DNA of 64,000 nt, from positions 682,001 through 746,000 of the forward strand of contig NZ_WUBI01000002.1 in assembly GCF_009807035.1 (NCBI RefSeq). Reading direction: 5' to 3'. Positions 1 through 8,218 of the stretch are shown here, one piece after another. The notes under the pieces are model-generated. The model was not told where the DNA came from, did not search any database, and saw nothing but the letters and a program-made list of their open reading frames with translations. Positions within the stretch are counted from its first letter, which is position 1, and every line of letters begins with the position of its first letter. Origin of the DNA: Paenibacillus dendrobii (GTDB lineage Bacteria; Bacillota; Bacilli; Paenibacillales; Paenibacillaceae). Position numbers and translations under genes: made by a program.

Positions 1-502
1 CACGATCACCTCGGTAATCGGTTACCGCTTCAAGAAGACGGTCAAAGCCCTGGTTCTTTTTGGCGCTGCACAGAATGATCTCTTCGGTTTTGAGTCCCTG
101 CTCCTTGCACTGCTTTTGAACCCAATTGATGATTTTGTTCCAATTCGAAACTTTCGGAAGCAGATCGATTTTGTTCACGGCGAGAATAACGGGATTGTTG
201 CCCACAAAACGCTGAAGTCCCGAAATCAGACTGCCTTCGAAATCGAACAGATCGACAATATGAATGACAAGCGCATTCTTGCCGCCGATTTGGCTCAGGA
301 GCCGTAAGAATTCATCCTGATCCACGGTCACGGAAGAAGCCTCGTTATAGTTTTTAATACGGAAGCAGCGCTGACAAATCACGGGCTCTCTGTCCAGCGA
401 CTTCTCCGGAATATACCCTGGCAAATCGGGATTTAGCGCCTGCAGCTCAATGCCGCAACCGCTGCACTTTTTGACGCTTTGCCCTTCAAGCGGGTCTTTC
501 AT
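1..502 (-). CDS. yqeH: Ribosome biogenesis GTPase YqeH, N-terminal part (cut by window edge)
   Basis: The first 167 residues are visible; the rest lies beyond position 1. YqeH is a circularly permuted GTPase needed for 30S ribosomal subunit assembly. An N-terminal treble-clef zinc site is seen as two Cys pairs, CSGCG near residue 13 and CQRC near residue 43, followed by FRIKNYN. The G4 motif NKID near residue 112 comes before any P-loop, which is the permuted order. The G5-like CSAKK is near residue 147. The ATG at 502 overlaps the yqeG stop in an ATGA, so the two genes are translationally coupled. The yqeG-yqeH order matches the conserved Firmicutes operon that continues with aroE, yhbY and nadD (family knowledge, not visible here). 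Confidence 0.93.
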   Translation of the reverse strand, partial: MKDPLEGQSVKKCSGCGIELQALNPDLPGYIPEKSLDREPVICQRCFRIKNYNEASSVTVDQDEFLRLLSQIGGKNALVIHIVDLFDFEGSLISGLQRFVGNNPVILAVNKIDLLPKVSNWNKIINWVQKQCKEQGLKTEEIILCSAKKNQGFDRLLEAVTDYRGDR

Positions 503-1026
503 TGATGTTTTTCCTCCTCAAGCCATAATCCTTTTTTACGCAAGCGCGTCAGTGCGATTTTTTCCAGACGGCGGTTGATTCTTGTCGTCCAGCCCTCATC
601 CGCAATGGAGATCGGTAGCACCAGCACCGTAAAAAGGCCCATTCGGTTGCCGCCGTACACATCGGTCATCATTTGGTCGCCGACCACGATGGTTTCTTTG
701 CCGCTGAGTCCCATCATCGCCATCGCCTTGCGAAACGGCGCATTCCGGGGCTTGCGCGCCTGATGCACATATTCAATATCCAGTGGTGTTGCGAACGCCG
801 CAACGCGGTCCATGCGGTTATTGGATACGATAACCAGCTTGAACCCGAGCTTCTTGACCCGTTCGAACCAGGTGATCAGCTCAGGTGTTGCCAGCGGCAT
901 TTTTGCTCCGACCAAAGTGTTGTCCAGGTCCGTGATGATCCCCCGGTAACCCTTTGCGTAAAGGTCTTCCAAATCGATATCAAATACCGTATTCACCCTT
1001 AATTTAGGGATTAGCATTTCGAACAA
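499..1026 (-). CDS. yqeG: YqeG family HAD-type phosphatase
   Basis: This 175-residue protein has the HAD motif I DLDNTLVG near residue 34, motif II as SNN near residue 68, and the motif III/IV region VVGDQMMTDVYGGNR near residue 116. It belongs to the YqeG family (HAD subfamily IIIA), a putative phosphatase of unknown substrate that usually sits next to yqeH. The start chosen is a TTG at 1026, because AGGTG lies 8 nt upstream. The first in-frame ATG (1017) would be 17 nt from that ribosome binding site. It overlaps yqeH by 4 nt. The length is normal for the family. Confidence 0.92.
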   Translation of the reverse strand: MFEMLIPKLRVNTVFDIDLEDLYAKGYRGIITDLDNTLVGAKMPLATPELITWFERVKKLGFKLVIVSNNRMDRVAAFATPLDIEYVHQARKPRNAPFRKAMAMMGLSGKETIVVGDQMMTDVYGGNRMGLFTVLVLPISIADEGWTTRINRRLEKIALTRLRKKGLWLEEEKHQ

Positions 1027-1081
1027 ATTGTTGTCACCTCAGTTTCATAGGACAAACTATACCATAATCTACGTGGTTAGT

Positions 1082-1107
1082 AAAAAAGAAAACGCCCGCG
1101 AGGGCGC
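1082..1107 (-). terminator. Intrinsic terminator of the moxR-DUF58-tgpA operon
   Basis: On the minus strand, arms CGCCC and GGGCG close a TCGC tetraloop and are followed by TTTTCTTTTTT. It lies just downstream of the transglutaminase gene stop at 1124 and upstream of the yqeG start, so it separates the two operons. Confidence 0.75.
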
Positions 1108-1123
1108 TAAGCGTAAGCGATGG

Positions 1124-3358
1124 TTATGCTGCCCGATCCCCCGCCTTTTTCAAGGCTGTTCCCAACTCGCGGCTGTGAGCGTATACGCTTCTCCATTCGG
1201 CTTCCGCAACTGAGGCTGGACTGTATCTGGCTTTTTCAAACAGCATTAACAGCGGCTCAAGGAATGGGCCTAAACCCGGCTTTTCCTTTTCCCATCGAAG
1301 GACGGATTCCCGCAATGTTTCGTCGGAGCTGCGATGCATGCCTTTGCGCTTCATCTTTCGGAGCCATCTTTCGGTCATCACAATTACTTTCTGGTCTTCA
1401 GTAATCTTGCCGCCTTTGCGGAAACCAACAAGGAAAAATCTCACTCGGATCCGCAGTACCCAAATGGAGTATGCCGCAAACAGCAGAATAATAAGCACCG
1501 TAATCCAGACAACCGCCGTACCGGTGAGAAAGGCGCCATTCCCGCCTGCGCCGGCCGTTGTCGGCTCCTGTTGTACCTCTGGCTCTTCTTCTTGTTCCAC
1601 TTCCGGAGCAGTAACAGGCTTGCTGTCCTCCTGATGGGTTAAGAGAGGCATATTGAAGCCCGGAGTCGCTTCGACAGGTACCCATCCGTATTCCCCAAAA
1701 TAAACTTCTGCCCAGGAATGGGCATCAGCGTTGGTCACCGTATAGACGCCAGGCTCCGATTGATCCCTTCCTTGTCTCTCCATCACTGCATCCGCGCTCA
1801 TCTGCTGTTGGCCGGGAGCATATCCCTTGACCCAGCGTGCAGGAATGTCCAAGGAGCGGGCCATCATCACCAAAGATGTGGAGAAATAATCGCAATAGCC
1901 TTCCTTGATATCAAACAGAAAGCTATCCACGAAATCATCGCTCGTTTTTTTGGAAAGATCCGGCTGATTGGTGTATTTGAAATTGTTTATTAGGTAGTTT
2001 TGCAGCATTCCTATTTTTTCATACGGAGTATCCGCTGTTGAAGTGACCCGTTCGGCCAGTTTGCGCGTTCTGTCGGGGAAACCCCTTGGAATCTGCAAAT
2101 AAGCTTTATCCACTTTGTCTCCGTTGTAGAGATCCTTAAACGTTTTGCCGCGGATTTCATCCTCCGGAACGACGGGGATCTCCGAGATCACTGTATACGA
2201 CTTCGGATACCGCGGCTGCTTAGTATCGGTATTCCAGTGCAAGGCGGATTGGTCGCTCTCCCACAGAATTGTCCCGTCGTCCGTATCCTCCATCTGCTTA
2301 ACCTGGGATACATGATAGGCACCGAACAGAACGGGATACACGCTATCGTTCAGCATCGTCACTTGCTGTTCCAACGTCTCCGTTTCGCCTGATCGGGAAG
2401 CGTCTGTGTTCGGAAGGACAGAACCAACGTTCACATTCTCATAGTCGCCTTCTCCTCCGCTATCATCAGACCAGCCGCTCCCGGAATAATCTTTTCGGGT
2501 TTCCCCGCGCCAGTAGCTGCGCTTGTCGGTTATGATCGACATGACAGGCGTATAGTCAAAGTTAAAGCCCCCGCCCAGGTTATTATCATTACGGCTGTAA
2601 CCCGAAGTGGTTTTCATCTTGGTATCTGTCAGTACGCCGCTTACATCCTCGGATTTCGACGAGCCTCCGGAAGTTCCAGCCCAGGCGGTGTACGGATCCG
2701 TCAATGTCGGAGGCACGGACGGCATACTTACGCCGGCAATGAAAATAATCGAAAACAGTACGGCAGCATGCGTGAAAATTTTGAGCGGAACCTTACGCAG
2801 ATGTCTCCACCCTGCCGGAAACCGCGCTTGAAAACGGCGAAAATGCTCGGTGACCAGCCAGCCCATCGACGCAAAGACGGTCCAGGCGACTTCACTCCAG
2901 AGATAAGTCGTGGTAAAAGAATCCAGGACACAAAAGGCAATTACATGAAGCCCGGAAAAAACAATGATTCTACGTTTCGTACTGACCAATACAGCACTAA
3001 TCAGAATCAAAATCCAGGCTCCGGCCGCGAACCAGACATAAGGCGACAAATGCTCAATATACTGCTGAATACGATTCGCCATGGTTCCGGAAGGAATATA
3101 GACCCAATATTTGACAAGTTCTTTATGAATGATGTATAAAATAGCCGCTCCTTCAAGAATAAGCCTGTACGCTCTTTTAACCGGAAGGAGCATCTCCACA
3201 ATGATGATAGCAGTACCACTGATCAATACGATCGTCTTTGTTTCGGTGTACCATGTGTAATCCATAAAGGAAATCCACTGAATTCCGATGATCCATATCC
3301 ATAATAAGGACAAGGAATAGAAAAGTGAATTTCTCATGTAAGAAATCCATGTTCTCAT
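1124..3358 (-). CDS. Transglutaminase-like membrane protein (TgpA family)
   Basis: The 744-residue protein has about six hydrophobic segments in residues 10-215, a large extracytoplasmic region, another membrane segment near residue 622 and a cytoplasmic tail resembling DUF4129. The papain-like transglutaminase core is recognisable: Cys in EGYCDYFSTS near residue 494, His in NADAHSWAEVYF near residue 548, and the acidic residue in VPVEATPGF just after. In this family the core acts as a cysteine protease or transglutaminase on the outer side of the membrane; the substrate here is unknown. The start overlaps the DUF58 stop (ATGA), with GGAGGAGG upstream. It forms a three-gene operon with the DUF58 and MoxR genes, a common arrangement in Firmicutes. 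Confidence 0.88.
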   Translation of the reverse strand: MRTWISYMRNSLFYSLSLLWIWIIGIQWISFMDYTWYTETKTIVLISGTAIIIVEMLLPVKRAYRLILEGAAILYIIHKELVKYWVYIPSGTMANRIQQYIEHLSPYVWFAAGAWILILISAVLVSTKRRIIVFSGLHVIAFCVLDSFTTTYLWSEVAWTVFASMGWLVTEHFRRFQARFPAGWRHLRKVPLKIFTHAAVLFSIIFIAGVSMPSVPPTLTDPYTAWAGTSGGSSKSEDVSGVLTDTKMKTTSGYSRNDNNLGGGFNFDYTPVMSIITDKRSYWRGETRKDYSGSGWSDDSGGEGDYENVNVGSVLPNTDASRSGETETLEQQVTMLNDSVYPVLFGAYHVSQVKQMEDTDDGTILWESDQSALHWNTDTKQPRYPKSYTVISEIPVVPEDEIRGKTFKDLYNGDKVDKAYLQIPRGFPDRTRKLAERVTSTADTPYEKIGMLQNYLINNFKYTNQPDLSKKTSDDFVDSFLFDIKEGYCDYFSTSLVMMARSLDIPARWVKGYAPGQQQMSADAVMERQGRDQSEPGVYTVTNADAHSWAEVYFGEYGWVPVEATPGFNMPLLTHQEDSKPVTAPEVEQEEEPEVQQEPTTAGAGGNGAFLTGTAVVWITVLIILLFAAYSIWVLRIRVRFFLVGFRKGGKITEDQKVIVMTERWLRKMKRKGMHRSSDETLRESVLRWEKEKPGLGPFLEPLLMLFEKARYSPASVAEAEWRSVYAHSRELGTALKKAGDRAA

Positions 3359-4605
3359 ATCGTTCCTCCTCCCAGCGCAGCAGGCAGATCATGCAAACTG
3401 GAGACCGAGCAACCGAACGTCCCCCTTGCTGTAAGCATGGAAACCCAGCCCTGCTTCGTACTGCTCTCCCGTTCTGAGGAAGAGACCATGATGTGGGAAG
3501 TGGTAAACCCCCGGGTATCGGCCCAGCGTAGAAGCTCGAGAACTTTCTTGCCGCTTTGGGGACTGATCAAAACGAACATGGAGCCGCTTGGAATAAAGCG
3601 TCCACCTTTCTCAAGCTTAGGGAGGATGTTGCCGTAACCGTTCGCTGTGACATCCACCAGGTGATGCATCATTCGCTGCCGGTCGCTGTAATGTTCACTC
3701 GGCGCAAACATTTTGAACTCTTCCCCCACAGTTGCCAGACCCATGCAAAGCCGTTTTTTTGACGCATAATTCAGCAGCGAGGCAGCGGTTGAGACCGCAA
3801 GCTCAAACTCGGCATCCGAACCGTAGTGAGCCGATGTTGCATCCAGAACGAGCATGATTTTGGGTACCGAATCATATTCGAATTCTTTGGATTTCCAGGA
3901 CCCCGTTTTGGCAGTGGCATTCCAGTGAATGCGTGAGATACGGTCACCATACACATAGTCCCGCACTCCGTTAATCTGCGTTGTTTCACGCCGTGAAACG
4001 GCTGCCCTTTGCGGACCTGCCAATCTGGAATTCTTGTCCATCATCCTCCAGTCCGAAATGGATACGGTCCTTGGAAACACGCGAAACTGGCCCGGCACAT
4101 GGAAAATCCCTTTATGTTCTATGAACCCGAAAATATCTTCGGTCACGCACTCCGTCTCCGTGAAGAAATACCGCCCGCGTTCCAGCGGCGGTGTTTGAAA
4201 CATCAGCTCCCCGCTTCCGCGAAAGTCAGGGATCACACTCTCTTCGAAGGACCATGTTTCCCCGTTATGACGCTTCATGACTTCACGTATGATGACATAA
4301 GGCATCGGAAGAAATCCCGGTACCGCAAAATTCAGGTTCACTTTAACCTGATCCCCTGCTTGCAGGGCTTCTCCCTGTTCCTGTTCTAATGAGAGGCTGC
4401 GGGAACCGTGTACACGGCGTATGCCGCCCAGCCCGCCGGCGATCAAATAGAGGGCCAGTACACTGATCATCACGAACAGCATAAGCGAAGTTTTCCCGCC
4501 TTGAAACAATACAAACAGCAGGCTGGATGCCCACACTGCAAGCACAATCCAGAAGCGGAGATTCCGGAGAATCGATCTGATTGTCTTCAGCGGCGCCGCC
4601 ATCAT
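3355..4605 (-). CDS. DUF58 domain-containing protein
   Basis: This 416-residue protein has two N-terminal transmembrane segments (residues about 15-60). It then has the DUF58 signature: YVYGDRISRIHWNATAKTG near residue 215, followed by a von Willebrand factor A-like fold beginning KIMLVLDAT with a degenerate metal site. DUF58 proteins are usually encoded beside MoxR ATPases and are thought to act with them in assembly or quality control of envelope proteins. The exact role is not known. The ATG at 4605 follows the MoxR stop by one base, with GGAG upstream, and the 3' end overlaps the transglutaminase start, so the trio is tightly coupled. Confidence 0.88.
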   Translation of the reverse strand: MMAAPLKTIRSILRNLRFWIVLAVWASSLLFVLFQGGKTSLMLFVMISVLALYLIAGGLGGIRRVHGSRSLSLEQEQGEALQAGDQVKVNLNFAVPGFLPMPYVIIREVMKRHNGETWSFEESVIPDFRGSGELMFQTPPLERGRYFFTETECVTEDIFGFIEHKGIFHVPGQFRVFPRTVSISDWRMMDKNSRLAGPQRAAVSRRETTQINGVRDYVYGDRISRIHWNATAKTGSWKSKEFEYDSVPKIMLVLDATSAHYGSDAEFELAVSTAASLLNYASKKRLCMGLATVGEEFKMFAPSEHYSDRQRMMHHLVDVTANGYGNILPKLEKGGRFIPSGSMFVLISPQSGKKVLELLRWADTRGFTTSHIMVSSSERESSTKQGWVSMLTARGTFGCSVSSLHDLPAALGGGTI

Positions 4606-4606
4606 T

Positions 4607-5563
4607 TCAGCGCTCCAAGGCTACAGGCACATGCACCTGCTGCATAATATTTTTAACGACGGATTCTGCGCTGACATTATCCAAACGGGATTCCGGACGC
4701 AATATGATGCGGTGTGACAGAACGTATGGGGCTAGCGCCTTGATATCGTCAGGAAGGACATAATCCCGCTGCTGAATAAACGCGTATGCCTTGCTGGCCA
4801 TCATCAGAGACAGCGAGGCACGCGGACTCGCGCCAAGAAGAACGGAAGGATGCTGCCGTGTCATGCGAACGATTTTGAGCAGATAATCCGTAATGGCGTC
4901 ATCAATAAATACATTCCGAATTTCCTTCTGCATCTCCGCAATCTGCTCCATGTGGGTAACAGGCTTCAGCTGGTCTACAGGCTGTCCTTGTTTATGCTGT
5001 TGTAAAAGGCTTCTCTCGGTAACGGCGTCGGGATACCCCATGCTGATTTTCATCATGAAACGGTCCAGTTGCGCTTCGGGAAGCATGTAAGTGCCTTCAA
5101 AATCGATCGGGTTCTGGGTCGCGCAGAGCATAAAGGGCTTGGGCAGCTCATAGGTTTCCCCGTCAACCGTTACATTTCTTTCTTCCATGACTTCCAGAAG
5201 AGCCGATTGCGTTTTCGTTGTAGCGCGATTGATTTCATCGGCAAGCAAAATATTGGTCATCACGGGTCCAGGCCGGAAAAAGAACCGCTCTTCGCGGGGA
5301 TGGAATACAGATACACCCGTAATGTCACTCGGCAAAATATCGGGATTGCACTGTACGCGTCTATAATCACCGCTCATGGACCGGGCCAGTGCCTTGATCA
5401 TTTGCGTCTTGCCGGTACCCGGCACGTCTTCGATCAAAATATGCCCTTCTGCCAGGAGTGCAGTAAGCAATAGCTGGATTTCAAAGGATTTTCCTAAGAT
5501 ACAAGATTCAAGATTAGTTCTTACGGCTGCGATGGTTTGCAGGGATTCACTGCTTACGGGCAT
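4607..5563 (-). CDS. MoxR family AAA+ ATPase
   Basis: This 318-residue AAA_3-type ATPase shows Walker A (EDVPGTGKTQ near residue 41), Walker B (ILLADEINRA near residue 108), sensor 1 (LCATQNP near residue 148) and an arginine-finger region (GASPRA near residue 243). MoxR ATPases are chaperone-like and work with vWA/DUF58 partners, which here are the next two genes. A ribosome binding site AAGGAGG lies 9 nt from ATG 5563; a TTG at 5566 directly in front of it is an alternative start. It is the first gene of the operon that ends at the terminator near 1.1 kb. Confidence 0.92.
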   Translation of the reverse strand: MPVSSESLQTIAAVRTNLESCILGKSFEIQLLLTALLAEGHILIEDVPGTGKTQMIKALARSMSGDYRRVQCNPDILPSDITGVSVFHPREERFFFRPGPVMTNILLADEINRATTKTQSALLEVMEERNVTVDGETYELPKPFMLCATQNPIDFEGTYMLPEAQLDRFMMKISMGYPDAVTERSLLQQHKQGQPVDQLKPVTHMEQIAEMQKEIRNVFIDDAITDYLLKIVRMTRQHPSVLLGASPRASLSLMMASKAYAFIQQRDYVLPDDIKALAPYVLSHRIILRPESRLDNVSAESVVKNIMQQVHVPVALER

Positions 5564-5660
5564 CAATTCGTGCCTCCTTCATATCATGCTATTTTTATGA
5601 AGCTAAGAATTGCATTGCATATCGAATTTTGTTAAATCCTGAGATAAGAAGCATATATCT

Positions 5661-5698
5661 TACATTGTACATGATCTATTCCCATAAAGTACATTGTA
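5661..5698 (-). promoter_or_regulatory. Direct repeats in the leader of the moxR operon
   Basis: The 9-mer TACATTGTA occurs at 5661-5669 and again at 5690-5698, 29 bp apart, about three helical turns. It lies in the only non-coding stretch upstream of moxR. This placement suggests a paired operator or activator site, but no family can be named. The rest of 5567-5750 is AT-rich and holds no gene. Confidence 0.35.
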
Positions 5699-5744
5699 AA
5701 GGCTTCCTAAATTACTCGTATAGACCGACATAGATTGATTAAAT

Positions 5745-5784
5745 ACAGAAAAACACCCTTGCTCCGCTTGGGATCAGGGTGTTC
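5745..5784 (-). terminator. Intrinsic terminator of the spoVA operon
   Basis: On the minus strand, arms AACACCCT and AGGGTGTT surround a loop of about 15 nt and are followed by TTTCT. It lies downstream of the spoVAE stop at 5811, as expected for the end of the spoVAC-AD-AE operon. Confidence 0.75.
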
Positions 5785-5810
5785 GGTTCACTTATATTTA
5801 AAAAATTCGC

Positions 5811-6164
5811 TTAACCTCGTGGACGAACGAGAAGGGCAGCCAAAAAGGAGAAGATGATCGCCGCGGATATCCCCGCGCTCGTGACCTCGAAAATCCCGGT
5901 AACAATTCCGATCCATCCATCTCGCTGCAGCTCCGACAAAGCTCCGTGCACGAGAGAGCTGCCAAAGCTGGTAATCGGCACCGAAGCTCCGGCACCTGCG
6001 AACTTAACGAGCGGATCGTACAGACCGAAGCCGTCAGCGACCGCGCCGGCCACCACCAACGTACTCATGGTATGCGCCGGGGTTAGCTTGAATAGGTCCA
6101 TCATAATTTGTCCAATGACGCATATTAATCCTCCGATGACGAATGCCCATAGAAACTGCATCAT
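5811..6164 (-). CDS. spoVAE: Stage V sporulation protein AE (SpoVAE/SpoVAEb)
   Basis: This 117-residue hydrophobic protein has about four membrane segments and the SpoVAC/SpoVAE-type signature FAGAGASVPITSFGSSLVHG near residue 56. SpoVA proteins form the inner-membrane channel that moves dipicolinic acid during sporulation and germination. The open frame extends upstream into spoVAD, but GGAGGG precedes the ATG pair at 6164 and 6161, and either gives the usual family length of about 116-117. The ATG at 6164 overlaps the spoVAD stop (TAATG). It is expressed in the forespore in relatives; no forespore promoter could be confirmed here. Confidence 0.93.
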   Translation of the reverse strand: MMQFLWAFVIGGLICVIGQIMMDLFKLTPAHTMSTLVVAGAVADGFGLYDPLVKFAGAGASVPITSFGSSLVHGALSELQRDGWIGIVTGIFEVTSAGISAAIIFSFLAALLVRPRG

Positions 6165-7177
6165 TAACCCTCCATTTCCAGTGCTACCGCATGCGCGATA
6201 CATGGGATGCTTTCTCCCTGCTGATAGGACAAAGGAGATAGCAAAGCCCCGGTTGCCACGACAAGCACTTTTTTTAGTTCTCTATTTAACAGCCGTTTCA
6301 GGATATGACCGTAAGTTACAACAGCCGAGCAGCCGCAACCGCTGCCGCCCGCTTTCACATAGGTTTGCTGCTTCAAGTCGAAAACCAGCAAGCCGCAATC
6401 CGTGAATTCCGTTTCATCCATGGCAATCTCTGCTTTTTGCAGCAGTTCATTGGCTATCGGCAAGCCTACGGAGGCCAAATCGCCCGTGACGATCTGATCA
6501 TAATACGATGGCGTAAGGCCGGTATCCCGAAAATGGGCCTCAATGGTATCCGCTGCCGCCGGTGCCATGGCTGCCCCCATATTAAAGGGATCTTTGATTC
6601 CCAGATCCATCACTCTCCCAATTGTCGCTCTGGCGACAATTGGGCCGCTGCCTCCTTTGCCGACGACGCCGCAGCCAGATCCCGTAACCGTATATTGGGC
6701 AGTCGGCGGCTTTTGTGATCCGTATTCCGTCGGGTAGCGAAACTGCTTCTCTGCCGTACAGTTGTGGCTTGCCGTTCCTGCGAGTACACGCTCTGCTGCG
6801 CCTGTATCCACGAGCAGCGCCGCCAGTGCCAGGCTCTCCATAGAGGTGGAACATGCTCCAAACACGCCAATATATGGGGCTCCGAGCTTTCTGGCCGCAA
6901 AGGTGCTGCTGATGATCTGATTCATCAGATCACCGCCCACAAAAAACTGTATCTGTTCTTTCGTGAGCTCGGCCTTTACAACAGCCAACTGGGAGGCCTG
7001 CTCCAGCAGTTTGCGCTCCGCCTTTTCCCAAGTTTTCTCATTGATTTCAATGTTATCGTAAATGTAGTCAAAGTCACCGGAAAGCGGTCCTTGTCCTTCT
7101 TCGGGTCCTACCACCGTGGCACTGGCCAGAATAGACGGTTTCGAGGTGAATTCCCAGGTTTGGCCTTTCAGCATCAT
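6164..7177 (-). CDS. spoVAD: Stage V sporulation protein AD (SpoVAD)
   Basis: This 337-residue soluble protein has a thiolase-like fold and family hallmarks GACSTSMESLALA near residue 108, TGSGCGVVG near residue 167, NMGAAMAPAA near residue 198 and GGSGCGC near residue 278. SpoVAD binds dipicolinic acid at the inner membrane and works with the SpoVAC and SpoVAE membrane subunits. The ATG at 7177 overlaps the spoVAC stop (ATGA), with GGAGGGAG upstream. The length is normal. The coding region contains an exceptional perfect inverted repeat at 6617-6644 (see findings). Confidence 0.95.
   Translation of the reverse strand: MMLKGQTWEFTSKPSILASATVVGPEEGQGPLSGDFDYIYDNIEINEKTWEKAERKLLEQASQLAVVKAELTKEQIQFFVGGDLMNQIISSTFAARKLGAPYIGVFGACSTSMESLALAALLVDTGAAERVLAGTASHNCTAEKQFRYPTEYGSQKPPTAQYTVTGSGCGVVGKGGSGPIVARATIGRVMDLGIKDPFNMGAAMAPAAADTIEAHFRDTGLTPSYYDQIVTGDLASVGLPIANELLQKAEIAMDETEFTDCGLLVFDLKQQTYVKAGGSGCGCSAVVTYGHILKRLLNRELKKVLVVATGALLSPLSYQQGESIPCIAHAVALEMEG
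6617..6644. repeat. Perfect 12-bp inverted repeat inside spoVAD
   Basis: CCCAATTGTCGC at 6617-6628 and its exact reverse complement at 6633-6644 enclose the 4-base loop TCTG. It lies fully inside the spoVAD coding sequence and encodes PIVARATIG. No T-run follows on either strand, so it does not look like a terminator. Confidence 0.6.
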
Positions 7178-7677
7178 GGATGATGCACTCCCTCCAACCC
7201 CAGGATGGCATACACCAGCCCGACAAAAAAGGCAGCAACGGTCCCAAAGACGATGACAGAACCGGCGAGCTTAAACATATTGGCACCCACGCCCAGAACA
7301 TACCCTTCCGACTTGTGTTCCAGCGCGGCAGAACACATGGAATTGGCGAATCCCGTTACAGGAACTGCGGTTCCGGCCCCGGCGATTTGCGCGATCTTGT
7401 CATACACGCCGCAGCAGGTCAGAATAACGGATATAATGATCAGGACCGCAACCGTCGGGCTTCCCGCTTCCTTAACGGACATACCAAACCAGGTCATGAA
7501 TCCCTGCTGTATCGCTTGTCCGATCAGACAAATGCCTCCGCCGAATAAAAAAGCAAACACGCAGTTTTTAAATGTGCTCCGTGTGGGCTCATGCTTCTGC
7601 GCAATACTTTTATATTCCTGATGCGTCAGGGTATCCAGCTTGAATTTGGCTCCTTTGCTTTTTGTGCTCGCAGGCAA
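7174..7677 (-). CDS. spoVAC: Stage V sporulation protein AC (SpoVAC)
   Basis: This is a membrane protein of 167 residues with a cytoplasmic N-terminal stretch of about 40 and then four hydrophobic segments. The signature AGAGTAVPVTGFANSM near residue 96 is shared with SpoVAE. SpoVAC is the mechanosensitive channel component of the SpoVA dipicolinic acid transporter. The longest frame begins at GTG 7686, but that GTG is part of the ribosome binding site AGGAGGTG. TTG 7677, 8 nt downstream of AGGAGG, is the better start. It is the first gene of a compact spoVAC-AD-AE unit without the spoVAA, AB or AF genes known from Bacillus. Confidence 0.94.
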   Translation of the reverse strand: MPASTKSKGAKFKLDTLTHQEYKSIAQKHEPTRSTFKNCVFAFLFGGGICLIGQAIQQGFMTWFGMSVKEAGSPTVAVLIIISVILTCCGVYDKIAQIAGAGTAVPVTGFANSMCSAALEHKSEGYVLGVGANMFKLAGSVIVFGTVAAFFVGLVYAILGLEGVHHP

Positions 7678-7769
7678 TTCCAGCACCTCCTATTCATCAT
7701 TCCCTTTCATTATTTGTCATACAAAGGATTGTTATGTATCTATGGATTAACGCCTTCGCAAACACAGCA

Positions 7770-7804
7770 AACAGCCGCCACAAACATCGGCTCTGGCAGC
7801 TGTT
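7770..7804 (-). terminator. Hairpin between the small membrane peptide gene and spoVAC
   Basis: Arms AACAGCCGCCA and TGGCAGCTGTT pair with one mismatch over 11 bp. On the minus strand it is followed by TTTGCTGTGTTTG, an imperfect T-tract. It may end transcription of the 28-residue peptide gene before spoVAC. The rest of 7678-7956 shows no gene. Confidence 0.4.
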
Positions 7805-7956
7805 CTGGAATGGCCTCAAGTAAGCAGGTAAACGGCCATTCGAGAGATGATAAAAACGTCGATTGGCGTACTTTCAAAAAGACAGAACGCATTTTCACGG
7901 AAGTTTATCTTGAGGTATTCGAATGCGCCTCCATGAAGCTGATGCATCCTGATATC

Positions 7957-8043
7957 TTAAAAAAAGCACATCAGGACAATCACAAGCAGAATCAGCAACA
8001 CGCAAACTAAAATCATTTCTTTGTGTGAAGACATGAACTCCAT
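7957..8043 (-). CDS. 28-residue hydrophobic peptide (small membrane protein, YjcZ-like)
   Basis: An ATG at 8043 follows GGGAG by 7 nt and opens a 28-codon frame ending in TAA at 7957. The peptide has a short polar head (MEFMSSHKEM) and then an unbroken membrane-spanning tail rich in Leu, Ile and Val, ending in Phe-Phe. Size and layout resemble the tiny sporulation-associated YjcZ-type membrane peptides of Bacillales, but the usual Gly/Tyr-rich head is absent, so the family is not assigned. It stands alone between spoVAC and a divergently read peptidase gene. Support comes from the ribosome binding site, the spacing and the hydrophobic profile, not from homology. Confidence 0.5.
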   Translation of the reverse strand: MEFMSSHKEMILVCVLLILLVIVLMCFF

Positions 8044-8218
8044 GATGATGCTCCCTTCTGCACCTGAACAGGGCATTCATCTATCCCTATCGTATTCCAA
8101 AAATGGAGGTTGGTGCTTCAGTCGGCCAACATGGACATTCCGTCTTTAGGAGTTCATACTATAGTGTGGGAATTACATACCGTAAGATTAGAATTCAGCA
8201 AAGGAGAATTTTAAAAGC

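Noticed and set aside
7895..8080. 61-codon minus-strand frame over the small membrane peptide
   Set aside because: It is in a different phase from the ribosome-binding-site-supported 28-residue peptide, has no start signal and has an implausible Arg/His/Cys-rich sequence.
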